From: Oricola nitratireducens
GTDB lineage: Bacteria; Pseudomonadota; Alphaproteobacteria; Rhizobiales; Rhizobiaceae
Direction: 5' to 3'
DNA length: 64,000 bases
Assembly (NCBI RefSeq): GCF_014904745.1
Contig: NZ_JACZCS010000010.1
Span: forward strand, 62,001 to 126,000
The translations under genes were made by a program, and so were the position numbers. Below, piece after piece: positions 6,693-16,021 of this stretch. Every line of letters begins with the position of its first letter. Position 1 is the first letter of the stretch. The notes below the pieces were generated by a model. That model saw only the letters and a program-made list of their open reading frames with translations, searched no databases and was not told where the DNA came from.

Positions 6693-9600
6693 CTACTCGC
6701 CCCAAGTTACCTCGATGCGCGTCATCACCGCGGCGATCGGTTGATGGATCCAGTACTCGAAGCGCGACTTGCCGGTCACTTGCCGGAGTGCGCGTGCATA
6801 GAGAGCCAACTGGCCGGCCACCGCGCGCAGCCGCTCCGCTTCTATCTCGACCGATCCGGGAAAGCTCTTGTGATCGATGATCGCGTAGCCGTCGCCAAGG
6901 TCGACCAGGAGATCGGGTCGGCCGCCGAGCACCTGCAGACCTTCAAGCGCATGAACCGGCCATTCGGCCAAGCGCGCGGCGGCGCCGTACTGCTCGTCAA
7001 GAAGCCCGTGCAGCCGATCGGCGATCTCGACGAGATCCTCGGGCTGGAACTCGGGAACGCCCCACCGGGCAAGCATGTCCGCCGCGCGAGAAATGCGCTG
7101 CGCGGGCCCGCGCGCTTGTTCCTCCCCGGCTAGAAAGCGGTGGATCGCTTCGCCGAGCCGCTGGAGATCGGGATCGCCTACGAGCGCGAACCGCGGACCG
7201 AGCACCTCGGTGGCGGCAATCCTCACCGTGCCGGTGTCCGCGATCGCGTCGCTCGGCCGCAGGCTCAGCGGCGGATGGACTGCCGCCACCGCGGTGGGAC
7301 GGGTGTATTCCTGCGCCGGAGCCGCCGCTTCCGCACTGATCTCCAGCGCATCGGGCGGCGGCCGGACGGCAAAGTCCACGCCGCCTGCGCTTATTTTCTC
7401 AGGATGGAACGAGATTAGCGGCGCGCCGGACTCGTCGGCCAGTTCATCGAGCCAGAGCATGGCGTTCCCGGGATCTGCCAGCACGAGATGATCGCGCGCG
7501 CGAGTGAGCCCGACATAAAGCAGCCGTGCGCGTTCGAGACGCTCCTCGTCGAGCACGGCGGTGCCTTCGGGCGAGGCCGGGGCGGCAACATCGAGCCCGA
7601 CGCCCTTGCGCTGCTCGCCGTAGGGCCAGGGCCAGAACCGCAATCCGCGAGCCGCGAGCGGCTCGGCCCAATCGGGAGCGGCCTCGTCGACGGCGGTGAG
7701 GCGGAAGGGCCAGGCCTTGGCCGCTGCGTCGAGTTCCGTGAGAATGACGACTGGCCATTCGAGGCCCTTGGCGCCGTGATAGGTCAGGACATTGATCGCA
7801 TCGGGATGGCGGCTTGGCGGCTGGCGCGCGTCACTGCGCGCAGCGATCCACTCACTTGCGCCCGCTAGCGTCGCTGCCTGGCGCTCGGCGCGCTGCTCTT
7901 CCTGGTAAAGCGTCACCAAAGCCCGCAGCGCCTCGAGATTCTGGAGCCGCTGTTCGGCATTACCCCATCGCAGCATCGTAGCAAGCACCGTCTCGGCATG
8001 CAGAAGCGCGTCGAGAACCTCGGCCGGGGTACGCTGCGACGCTTCCGCGCGAATAGCGTCCAAGGCTCCTGAAAACGGAAGGCAGGCTACGAGACCGGCC
8101 CCGTGATCGTCCTCGAACACGGCCTCGAACCAGGTGTCGTCGTCGCTCGACAGGCGCGCCATCTCGGCGAGCGCAAGGCCGTCGCTGGGATCGGCGATCC
8201 ATCGAAACGCCGCAAGCGTGAACTCGATCTCGGGTTGGTCGAGCAGCCCGGGCCGATCGACCGCGACGCGCAGCCCATGCGCAGAAAGTGCGGTGGCAAG
8301 CTCGGACACCTGCGCGTTGCCGCGGCACAGTACCGCGATATCTCCGCCTCGGACCGGACGAAGCGCACCGTCCTTATCGCTGACCGCCCAGGCGCCGGGA
8401 TCGACTTCGGCGTTGAGCCCGGCAACGCGCGCGGCGAGCGCCGCGGTCCGTGCCGCCTTGGTCCTGCCCGCGGTCGGCCAAACCGACAGCGCAGCCGGCA
8501 TCAGGTCCGGTTCGCTGCGTGCACAACGATCGAAGCGGACCTCCTCCTCGGTCATGCCGGCCCGCAACATGTTGGGGGTGATCGCGGCATTAATGAACGC
8601 GGCGAGTTGCGGGCGGGTCCGGTAGGAGCGCTGGAGGTAATCGGTCGCGCCGCCGCTCGAGGCAGTTATCGCTGCTGCTGCGGCGGTGGTGAGCGCAGGA
8701 TCGGCATCGCGGAAGCCGTATATCGACTGCTTGGGATCGCCGACCCAAAGGTTGCGGGGAGCGATCCGCGACAGCGCGGTAAAAATCGCGATCTGGATCG
8801 GGCTCGAGTCCTGAAACTCGTCGACAAATACCGCACCAATAAGTTCGCGCAGCCGCTCCCAATTACTGGGTTCCGTGAGGATTGCCAGCGCGAGCATCTC
8901 CTGGTCAACGAAATCGAGCAGGCCGCGTTCGGCCTTGTAGGTCGCATAAGCCGCCATGCACCGCGCGGCGCAACCGAGGACAGCCTCGCAATAACGCTCG
9001 ATGTCGGCGTGAAGGCGCGGATGGCGCGGATGCGCGCTGGCGGATGCGACCACACCGGCGAAAAGCGCTTCATCAGACTTGGTCGCGCCGAGCTTGGCGA
9101 GCTTGGCCCAGTCGGGCCAGGCGATCGGATCGCCCGCCGCGAGAGAGCGCAAGGCCTTCTCCACAGCCGGTACGTCGCTCTTGAGCGTACCCGCCTTGAG
9201 CGCCGCGCGCGCCGGTTCGATCGCGGCGATGCAGGATTCGAGCGCGCCCCGCAGCGCCGCGTCGAGCGCGCCCGCCGTGTCTTCACCTGGGTCGGGGAAC
9301 AGCGTCAGCAGGCTGGCGGACGAGATCTCGGCGCACAGCGCGAGCCGCTCGGCGGTAATGCCGTTGGACCTCGCCAAATCGACAGCCCGCTGGACATCGT
9401 CGTGCCAGCCGCGCACGGCGCGGCCGTGAAGCGAATAGCCGCTTGCCGGAATGCCGAATCGCTCCGCTATTTCCGAGATCACCGGCCCATGCTCGGCGAA
9501 GACGTCGCCGGTGGCGCGGCCAAAGACGATTGCTTGGCGATCCTCGGCAATCACGTCGGTGATAGGCGAACGGCCGGTCTCGAAGGCAAATTCGCCGAGC

Positions 9601-9869
9601 AGCGTCCCGCACACCGCATTGACAGTGCCGATGCGCGCGCCGAGCATCGCGGCGCCGAGGTCTGGGCGGCCACGCTGGATCAGCGTCGCGCGGATTCGAC
9701 CGGCAAGCTCGGCTGCCGCCTTCTTGGTGAAGGTGGTGGCGAGGATACGATGCGGCTCGGTTCCGGAAATGACTTCGGCGACGATATCCTCGACGAGACG
9801 GTGGGTCTTGCCTGTGCCCGCGCTGGCAATGATCGTGTCGACCCGGTTCTGCCTGGCACTCTCTGTCAT
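6693..9869 (-). CDS. AddA-like UvrD/RecB helicase-nuclease
   Basis: 1058 residues. The N-terminus has a UvrD-type Walker A (IIASAGTGKTHRLV), followed by TTFTKKAAAEL, the DEFQD box (FVDEFQDSSPIQ), GDPKQSIYGFRDAD, the late helicase motif NVLTYHGAKGLEWPVV and LLYVGLTRARDHLVL. The C-terminus adds a RecB-type nuclease: GRPDLLVDLGDGYAIIDHKS, with the D...DxK catalytic set, then a QLALYARAL helix. The order matches AddA of AddAB exonucleases (about 1150 residues). ATG 9869 overlaps the stop of the upstream nuclease gene as ATGA, so both are made together. A usual alphaproteobacterial addAB locus has other neighbours, so I take this as an accessory paralogue. Confidence 0.85.
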   Translation of the reverse strand: MTESARQNRVDTIIASAGTGKTHRLVEDIVAEVISGTEPHRILATTFTKKAAAELAGRIRATLIQRGRPDLGAAMLGARIGTVNAVCGTLLGEFAFETGRSPITDVIAEDRQAIVFGRATGDVFAEHGPVISEIAERFGIPASGYSLHGRAVRGWHDDVQRAVDLARSNGITAERLALCAEISSASLLTLFPDPGEDTAGALDAALRGALESCIAAIEPARAALKAGTLKSDVPAVEKALRSLAAGDPIAWPDWAKLAKLGATKSDEALFAGVVASASAHPRHPRLHADIERYCEAVLGCAARCMAAYATYKAERGLLDFVDQEMLALAILTEPSNWERLRELIGAVFVDEFQDSSPIQIAIFTALSRIAPRNLWVGDPKQSIYGFRDADPALTTAAAAAITASSGGATDYLQRSYRTRPQLAAFINAAITPNMLRAGMTEEEVRFDRCARSEPDLMPAALSVWPTAGRTKAARTAALAARVAGLNAEVDPGAWAVSDKDGALRPVRGGDIAVLCRGNAQVSELATALSAHGLRVAVDRPGLLDQPEIEFTLAAFRWIADPSDGLALAEMARLSSDDDTWFEAVFEDDHGAGLVACLPFSGALDAIRAEASQRTPAEVLDALLHAETVLATMLRWGNAEQRLQNLEALRALVTLYQEEQRAERQAATLAGASEWIAARSDARQPPSRHPDAINVLTYHGAKGLEWPVVILTELDAAAKAWPFRLTAVDEAAPDWAEPLAARGLRFWPWPYGEQRKGVGLDVAAPASPEGTAVLDEERLERARLLYVGLTRARDHLVLADPGNAMLWLDELADESGAPLISFHPEKISAGGVDFAVRPPPDALEISAEAAAPAQEYTRPTAVAAVHPPLSLRPSDAIADTGTVRIAATEVLGPRFALVGDPDLQRLGEAIHRFLAGEEQARGPAQRISRAADMLARWGVPEFQPEDLVEIADRLHGLLDEQYGAAARLAEWPVHALEGLQVLGGRPDLLVDLGDGYAIIDHKSFPGSVEIEAERLRAVAGQLALYARALRQVTGKSRFEYWIHQPIAAVMTRIEVTWGE

Positions 9870-12535
9870 GCTAGTCCCCGCACGCGGCATAGCGTGGCGT
9901 AATCGCACCATTCGCAGTGAACATCCCGCACAAGCGGAAGGTCTGCAGGAAGAAGATCGGCCACGCCTTCGACTCCCGCGGCAAGCAGCTGGCCGTCTGC
10001 TGCTACCTCTCGCCAGGTCCGCCATCCGGCCAGAATCGCTTCCCAGGTCTCGCCGAACGTGCGCGCGCCCTCGACCGACCGGCCCACGAGCCCGCTGCCC
10101 GCGAGCGTCGCGAATTGGCGCTGGTTGAGCAGGTAGTAGCCCGCACGGTATGGCGTATTCCCGGCAACGAGGGCGCCGTAAGTCGCTAGCTGGACAGCAC
10201 GTCCGGTGGCGAGTTCGTCAACCCGGGCGCGCTCGCTGTGGGTCCACTTAAGATCGACGATAACCGCGTTTGCGTCCGCGTCGCGCGCCACTAGATCGAC
10301 CGCACCACGCAGTGCGAGCAGCGTCTCAAAAGTCCCGCTTACCTGCGCCTCTGTCCCCTCGACGACAAGGCCGTTCTCGGCGAGGCAGCGCGCAAGGCCG
10401 GCCATCGCGGCCGGGAGCCGGCGCCGGGCTAGCGTCAGGGCATCGGCCAGCTCAGGCTGGCGAAGCGGAGCGGCCAGCTGGTCGATCCGCGATTCGAGCA
10501 GGTCTTCGGCGAGAGCCTCGGCCTCTTCGGGCGCGGGTGGCTGTCCGGGCGGAAAGACCTCGCGGGCGATGGCGTGCGCCAAGTTGCCGAGCAACTGGTT
10601 GCCGTCCGGAATCGAACGGACCCGACCCGGCCGCAGCCGGGCCACGTGCCGCAGGGCCCAGAGCAACTGGCACGAGAAAAGGCTCTCGAGCGAAGTGGCG
10701 GATTCGGTATGAGCCGCGAGCCGCTCCGCAAATCCGGGCGGGACCAGCCAAGCGGGCTGAGCGTCGGGAAGCTGCCGCGCATCGAGGGTGCTACGCGCAA
10801 TTGCGGTTCCGGCGATCTCGATGCGCGGCGTGACGAGCGCGATTTCGAGCCGCAGCGGCAACAAGAGGAGATCGAGCGCCGGCTTGAGCCTGTGGGCCAG
10901 CGGATGGAGGCTATCCTCGTCTTCGCAGTCCGGACCGCCGGCGATGAGCACGAGGCGCTCGCGCGCATGAAGGATTGCCCGCTCCCACGCCGTGCTGGCG
11001 GCGCGCGCGGCGCGCGTGAACTCGTCCGCCGGACAGCCCGCCGCGGCGAGCGCCGCGCGTTCGCATGCGCTCCACGGGGCGCGCTCGCTCCCTTCCGTGG
11101 TGGCCTTAAAATTCCACCAGAGGAGGGTGTCGACCGGCGCCCATATGGCACCGGGGTGGACGACGCATCGCCAAGCGGCCGCTTCGGTCAGTGCCGAGGG
11201 ATTAGCCTCGCCCTGATCGAGTGCCTGATCGATCACCCGTTCGACGAGGAGCCGCGGCATCGGGTCACGCCCCAGCGCGGTAAGCGCTGCCCGCACTTGC
11301 GTACCAAGTGTGACGGTAGCCGCGTGAAGCCTGTCGTCGCTAACGGCAAAACGGCGGGCAGCCCACTCGATGACAAGGTCGCAGATGTACAGCGCCTCGA
11401 CCAGCGGCATGCCTGATACCGGGTCGGCAAGGCGACCGTCGGTCCATGCGCGCCAGCGTTCCAGTTTTGGAGCGATTTTCGCACTGGCATCAGGATCGTC
11501 CCCGGCGTGCTCCTCTTCGGCGGCGGCGATCGCCGCCCATGCCGCTTCCCATTCGGGCCCGCCCCGTCCGGGCGCCTCTTCGAGTGCTGCAGCGAGCCTT
11601 CGCGCTGCGCGCGGGGCGACCGGCGAACCTGGAAACACCAGGATTTCCATGAGGGCACCGGCATCGAAAGGCTCCCAGCGGGCCTTGAAGGCGAGGAGGA
11701 GCAACTGCAGCGAGCCGCGGTGGACCGACGTTCGGCTCCGCCCCGCCCGCGGCTGCCCGGAAAGACGCAGCGCGTGATCGAGCAAGTCGGAATCGCCGTC
11801 CTGCGCGATAAGCGCCAAGGTCTTGTCCGGTGGCTGACCGGCGATCCACTGGCCGGCGATTTCCGCAGCCAGCGGTTCGCTCGACGCGGTCGCGAGAGCA
11901 AGGCTTTTGTCGGTATCCCGCTCGGGCAAGGGAGCGCCGAGCATCCAGCGCTGGAGTTTGCCCAGAGCGGTCTCGGAAGAGGCGGAGGCGACTGGCTCAA
12001 TCACTATGAGCGCGCAACCCAAGGACTCGAGTCTGTCGAGAAGACGGCGCACCGGCGCCGGGCAGAGTTCGCGCGGGTCAGCGAGACGGATGGTGGCGAC
12101 TGGCGCGGTCGTGCGGTCTTCGAGTTCGGCAAGCACCGCCGCGACGCGATCAACGAAGCCGGGCGGCATGGTTCCGGCCGCCCGCGAAGCCTGGGCAAGC
12201 GAAGAAAGACGCGGCTCGTCCCAGTCATCTTCCGCCCGCCAACCGAAGCCAACCAGTTCATCGCGCCACGAAAGCACGGTGCGCGCGGTCGCCCAAGGAT
12301 CCGTCGCGAGCGAGCGCGACCAGAAATGCGCGCCGACGATACCTTCGAGGATAGCTTGGAAATGGGCCACGCGCACGACATGCGCAGTCGGTGGCGCACC
12401 CAGTCCCAGCATGGTTTCGAGCGTGTCCACGAGGCCCAACGGCCCGACGACCGGTTGCCCCAGCGCACCTTGAGGCCCGCCCCCGTGATCGGGGAACGCG
12501 CCGCGATCAGCCCAGAGGTCGAATACAAGTTCCAT
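9866..12535 (-). CDS. PD-(D/E)XK nuclease with Fe-S cysteines, AddB-like partner
   Basis: 889 residues. The long N-terminal half has no obvious intact Walker A but contains GPLGLVDTLETMLGL, a motif I associate with nuclease partners of AddA-like helicases. The C-terminal part carries a RecB-like nuclease (GAVDLVARDADANAVIVDLK, then QLATYGALV). Four cysteines are placed as in AddB: one in SLFSCQLLWAL before the nuclease, and three at the end in HCEWCDYATLC (Cys874, 877 and 883), consistent with an iron-sulfur staple. It heads a two-gene unit with the helicase at 6693-9869 through an ATGA overlap. It is shorter than standard AddB (over 1000 residues). Confidence 0.8.
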   Translation of the reverse strand: MELVFDLWADRGAFPDHGGGPQGALGQPVVGPLGLVDTLETMLGLGAPPTAHVVRVAHFQAILEGIVGAHFWSRSLATDPWATARTVLSWRDELVGFGWRAEDDWDEPRLSSLAQASRAAGTMPPGFVDRVAAVLAELEDRTTAPVATIRLADPRELCPAPVRRLLDRLESLGCALIVIEPVASASSETALGKLQRWMLGAPLPERDTDKSLALATASSEPLAAEIAGQWIAGQPPDKTLALIAQDGDSDLLDHALRLSGQPRAGRSRTSVHRGSLQLLLLAFKARWEPFDAGALMEILVFPGSPVAPRAARRLAAALEEAPGRGGPEWEAAWAAIAAAEEEHAGDDPDASAKIAPKLERWRAWTDGRLADPVSGMPLVEALYICDLVIEWAARRFAVSDDRLHAATVTLGTQVRAALTALGRDPMPRLLVERVIDQALDQGEANPSALTEAAAWRCVVHPGAIWAPVDTLLWWNFKATTEGSERAPWSACERAALAAAGCPADEFTRAARAASTAWERAILHARERLVLIAGGPDCEDEDSLHPLAHRLKPALDLLLLPLRLEIALVTPRIEIAGTAIARSTLDARQLPDAQPAWLVPPGFAERLAAHTESATSLESLFSCQLLWALRHVARLRPGRVRSIPDGNQLLGNLAHAIAREVFPPGQPPAPEEAEALAEDLLESRIDQLAAPLRQPELADALTLARRRLPAAMAGLARCLAENGLVVEGTEAQVSGTFETLLALRGAVDLVARDADANAVIVDLKWTHSERARVDELATGRAVQLATYGALVAGNTPYRAGYYLLNQRQFATLAGSGLVGRSVEGARTFGETWEAILAGWRTWREVAADGQLLAAGVEGVADLLPADLPLVRDVHCEWCDYATLCRVRGLA

Positions 12536-12919
12536 CGACTACTCGCTTGTCTCGCGTCTTCTTACCGGCTTTTCCGTTCGAGGAACACATCTGGGAACAA
12601 TATTCTAGCCACATCCTGTCCAATTCAACCAACACAATTGTAGAGTCTTATCTTTTTCTTTCGAAAGTCACCGAAGCACGAACGCCCTCGCCGCGCACGC
12701 AACTGCGCCACCGAGGCAACTATTGGGATAGAGCGGCTGGTCGTCGAAAGACCGGAATGAGGGCGCGTTGCGGACCGACTGTTCGCGACCCAATCTCAGT
12801 CGTTCAATCGAATGAGGCGGTTGTCTTCGCGATCACCGACGAAACGTGAGGCGACACTACAACCATCTGACGATGGATTGTCTTATCCTCGCCGCAAGCG
12901 AGCGGAATTTTCCTGGTCG
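12536..12919 (-). other. Intergenic region upstream of the nuclease-helicase pair
   Basis: This 384-bp gap is clearly richer in A and T in its 12580-12670 part than the flanking genes and holds no coding frame I can support. The nuclease-helicase pair is transcribed leftward from here, so its promoter is expected in the AT-rich part. I could not fix individual -35 and -10 boxes. Confidence 0.4.
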
Positions 12920-13963
12920 TTAGCCCGCGACAGGACCGTCGTACATCGCGGGGTCCCACACCTGAATATTCGCCCCTTCGCCGTTCGGGGTGATCAGGAG
13001 TCCTTCCTTGTAGAACAGGTCGCGGGCGACATCGCCAAGTACGTCGAATTCGCTCGGGAACATCCATCCGCCGCGCTTATCCCAAAGCTTGCGGAGCTGA
13101 GCGACCAGCTCCTCGATTGCCTCGGTGTAACCAGCCTCCTCGATCGCTTGTCGGGTCTCCTCGCTGATCTCGACATTGCCATTACTGCCGTCGACGTGCC
13201 CAAAGGTATAAGCCGCCATCCGGAGCGGCTCCGACATCGGCGCGCCAAGTTCTCCGACGATCCGGTTGAGATCACGATGTTCCCAGAAACCGTCGCGCGC
13301 AGCCGCGGCCTTCTGCCGGGCGACGCCCACCACGCCACGCAGCCCTTCTTCGTAATAGGCCAGGTGCCCGGAACCGAACGGCGCGCTCAAGCGGCAGGCC
13401 GCATATTCGTCCCAGCAGGCCTCGTTGATCTGGGTGAATATCTGCTCCTCGTAGGAGTTGGCCTGCTTCTGGAGGATGGTGCCGGGGAAGGCTTCATCCT
13501 TCTCCGTCGTCACTTGCACGTGCGCGCATTCGTGGGCGATCAGATAGATGGCCTGTTGCTTTCCCGACTGAGCTTCCGCGTCATCCTCGTCGAGGGTTTC
13601 ATCGATACTCTCGATGTACGCGCCGCTGAAAACGAGGTGAATCTTGACCTCGCCGTTGCGCAGGACGGCCGGTGACATGGCAACGCCGACAAGCTGGTCA
13701 TCGTTTGACCGGGCGAGCGTTCGCAAACCTTTGACGCCTCGGTCAAGTTCGGCGAGCGCGGCATCGTAATCGTAGGCCACGGTCACCCCGTCAAGCCGCT
13801 CCAGATTAATCACCGAGCTTATGAGGCGGATGTAGCTCGCGAGCGTGTGGGCGACGCGGTTCGCGTCATCTGTGCGGGCGAACGCGCGCATCACGAATGA
13901 CAGGTCGGCCGGTGCGGTTTGCGGCGGCAACGTGATTTCGGCATCTTCAGGCTTCTCGGACAT
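12920..13963 (-). CDS. Zinc-peptidase-like protein (HExxH motif)
   Basis: 347 residues without signal peptide or membrane segment. IYLIAHECAHVQ near residue 145 is a zincin HExxH motif, and a downstream acidic stretch, QINEACWDEYAACRL, could supply the third ligand as in gluzincins. The N-terminal third is helical with DDANRVAHTLASYI. I do not recognise the family. The gene lies upstream of the nuclease-helicase pair on the same strand, separated by 384 bp, and belongs to the accessory block. A peptidase beside nucleases recalls defence or stress modules in which a protease is an effector or regulator, but substrate and role are unknown. Confidence 0.65.
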   Translation of the reverse strand: MSEKPEDAEITLPPQTAPADLSFVMRAFARTDDANRVAHTLASYIRLISSVINLERLDGVTVAYDYDAALAELDRGVKGLRTLARSNDDQLVGVAMSPAVLRNGEVKIHLVFSGAYIESIDETLDEDDAEAQSGKQQAIYLIAHECAHVQVTTEKDEAFPGTILQKQANSYEEQIFTQINEACWDEYAACRLSAPFGSGHLAYYEEGLRGVVGVARQKAAAARDGFWEHRDLNRIVGELGAPMSEPLRMAAYTFGHVDGSNGNVEISEETRQAIEEAGYTEAIEELVAQLRKLWDKRGGWMFPSEFDVLGDVARDLFYKEGLLITPNGEGANIQVWDPAMYDGPVAG

Positions 13964-14332
13964 TTACCGATCTTACGCGAACCCGCCGTGATCAGACACT
14001 GGCGGTGGCAAACCATCCACCGGGAACAGATGGGGTATATTGTGAATTGCGGCTGCCACTTGGTGTCCCGGTTCGTTAGGCTAAGCCTCGATCGCTGATG
14101 GCAAAGGTTTAGTGTCATCAGACGACATACGAGCAACCGCTTGCACCAATCTCAGCTTCAGAGCCATGTGTCTAGGATGTCACCCGACCCAGCCATCCAA
14201 CCGACTGCCGACAGCGCATAAACTAACGGCCGCTTCCAGGATCGGAGATTGCATGGATGAACGGCGACAATGAGGGCGCGAAGCGGTCATTGAAAGAATT
14301 GCCATTCCTTAGCTTTGGCGCGTTTTTCGGAT
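13964..14332. other. Intergenic region without recognisable gene
   Basis: A 369-bp gap between two minus-strand genes. I see no frame with family resemblance. The region should contain the promoter of the zinc-peptidase-like gene and the 3' end of the GIY-YIG/exonuclease transcript. No strong stem-loop followed by a T run was found. Confidence 0.4.
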
Positions 14333-15907
14333 TCAAAACTTCACGATCGATACCCTGCAGCCATACGAACCTATTATTTCGATCTTCACTTGATCTCCGA
14401 CGCGGGCACTGTTCCGCTTGAAGAATTCACCAACCCAACCACGTTTACGGAAGAGCTTCTTTGACCCGTCGATATCGGTGAACGCCGGAGAGTGTCCGCC
14501 CCAGACTACAGTGACTGTTCGGGCTGCGGCGGCAGCGGCGTTGGAGCCTCCGATGCAATCCTCAGGGAAGGCTGCCAAGACATCGCGCAGGTAGAAGTGG
14601 TTATTGTTGATGTTGCCCTGTGTGAGCGTCACGTATCCGACTACTGAGCCTTCAACTACTCGTGAGGCAGGAGACTCCTTGGCTGGCGTCGTTTCCACGC
14701 CGATAGAATTCTCCCAAGCGGTGGCATCGATATCGTCGGCCACCTCGACGTTTTCGATTTCGGGGACGATAGCTATGCGTGCGCCTTCCGCATGCAAGAC
14801 GACTTCCGCGGCCGCTCGCGCATCCTCGCCGGCATCATGGTGGTCGAATGACAGGCCGAGATGGTTCTTAAGAGAGGCCAACCCGTGACCGCCATTGCCT
14901 TTCAGTTCAGGCCAGGCTTGGCGGGCGACGGTCACACTGTCTTGCCACTCCCACTCTGGCTCAGGAAGATCGACGGCGGCACAAGCCGCGCGGATCGCGC
15001 TACGGTCAAAACCGGAATGCTGATAGACGGTAATGCCGCTAAGCGCCCCCTCCAGAACGGGGAGCACCTGTTCGAAGGTGGGTGCCCCGGAAACCATCGT
15101 ATTGGTGATCCCATGGATGCTTGTGAACATCCAGCGGGACGTCTGCGGATCGACGTAGGTCACCCATGTCTCGATTGAACTGTCCGGACGAACGCAAGCG
15201 ACACCAATCTGACAGATGCTGCCGCGATCATTGTTCGCTGTTTCCACGTCGAGCGCCATGAACCGGAAGGGACCTGCCGGAAACGGTGGCACCGAAGCCT
15301 TCTCGGCAGAACTACTGGTCGTGGGAATGAATTCTGTGCCAAAGAAACGTGCCTTTTGGCGATCGATGGCGGCCAGTTCCGCATCGCGGAAATCCAAGTG
15401 GCCGATGACACGGTCCACGAGATCTACCGGTTCGTCGTAGGCATCCATACCACGGCGATTCCATGCGATGACGTCCCGAGGTGCGAGCGCAATCACCTCC
15501 TGCTCGAGCCTGGCTATGTCGATTTCATCCGGGAGAGGTACCCAGACCGCCTTGCAGTACTCGGCGATGAAGGCGTTGCGCAGCTTCTTCGCAATGTCAC
15601 CATCAGCCTTGGTTGCCGGATCATTGCGCAGCCGCCACATCCGCCCGGTGTTGTACATGCGCGAGAAATAGTGACTGCCTGTCTCAGAACCGGTGCGATG
15701 GCGCTGGTGAATCCTCTTGTGGAAGGTCTCCTCCGCAGAACTCGTGGAGCCGATGTAGCGAAGCGCTCCAAGATGATCGACGAGGCCGTAAATGCCACGG
15801 CAATCCTTAGGCGCCACCGCAGTCGGTTGGGGTTTTACCGTGAGAAGCTGGTGCAGAATATCCTGTGCATTGGAGCTTGCGGGCTTTTGGCGAAAGAAAC
15901 TCGCCAT
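14333..15907 (-). CDS. GIY-YIG endonuclease / DEDDh exonuclease fusion
   Basis: 524 residues with three parts. Residues about 38-165 are a GIY-YIG nuclease domain: GIYGLVDHLGALRYIGSTS has the GIY and YIG halves, followed by basic residues in HKRIHQRHRTG. Residues about 218-385 are a DnaQ-like 3'-5' exonuclease: FMALDVETAN (Exo I DxE), HSGFDRSAI (Exo II region) and HHDAGEDARAAAEV (Exo III HxxxxD). The C-terminal 85 or so residues (ending KIEIIGSYGCRVSI) form an unrecognised domain. UvrC/Cho-like fusions normally put the exonuclease first; here the order is reversed. ATG 15907 follows AAGGA at about 8 nt. It is probably a DNA repair or anti-invader nuclease. Confidence 0.8.
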   Translation of the reverse strand: MASFFRQKPASSNAQDILHQLLTVKPQPTAVAPKDCRGIYGLVDHLGALRYIGSTSSAEETFHKRIHQRHRTGSETGSHYFSRMYNTGRMWRLRNDPATKADGDIAKKLRNAFIAEYCKAVWVPLPDEIDIARLEQEVIALAPRDVIAWNRRGMDAYDEPVDLVDRVIGHLDFRDAELAAIDRQKARFFGTEFIPTTSSSAEKASVPPFPAGPFRFMALDVETANNDRGSICQIGVACVRPDSSIETWVTYVDPQTSRWMFTSIHGITNTMVSGAPTFEQVLPVLEGALSGITVYQHSGFDRSAIRAACAAVDLPEPEWEWQDSVTVARQAWPELKGNGGHGLASLKNHLGLSFDHHDAGEDARAAAEVVLHAEGARIAIVPEIENVEVADDIDATAWENSIGVETTPAKESPASRVVEGSVVGYVTLTQGNINNNHFYLRDVLAAFPEDCIGGSNAAAAAARTVTVVWGGHSPAFTDIDGSKKLFRKRGWVGEFFKRNSARVGDQVKIEIIGSYGCRVSIVKF

Positions 15908-16021
15908 CTCTGAGATCCTTCTGATTCATTCGCTGCAAGCTGCCAGGCCCGCGACTCGAATGTCAGGTCTAATTCGGAACGCAGCGAGAATTCAACTGCG
16001 ATCGGTCGGCTCGTGATGGTG

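Noticed and set aside
8103-9902. 599-codon plus-strand frame over the helicase gene
   Set aside because: Antisense shadow caused by high GC; the minus strand carries all helicase motifs.
6693-12535. Reading the helicase-nuclease pair as Gabija
   Set aside because: Gabija needs an OLD-family nuclease (GajA) with TOPRIM; here the partner is PD-(D/E)XK with Fe-S cysteines.
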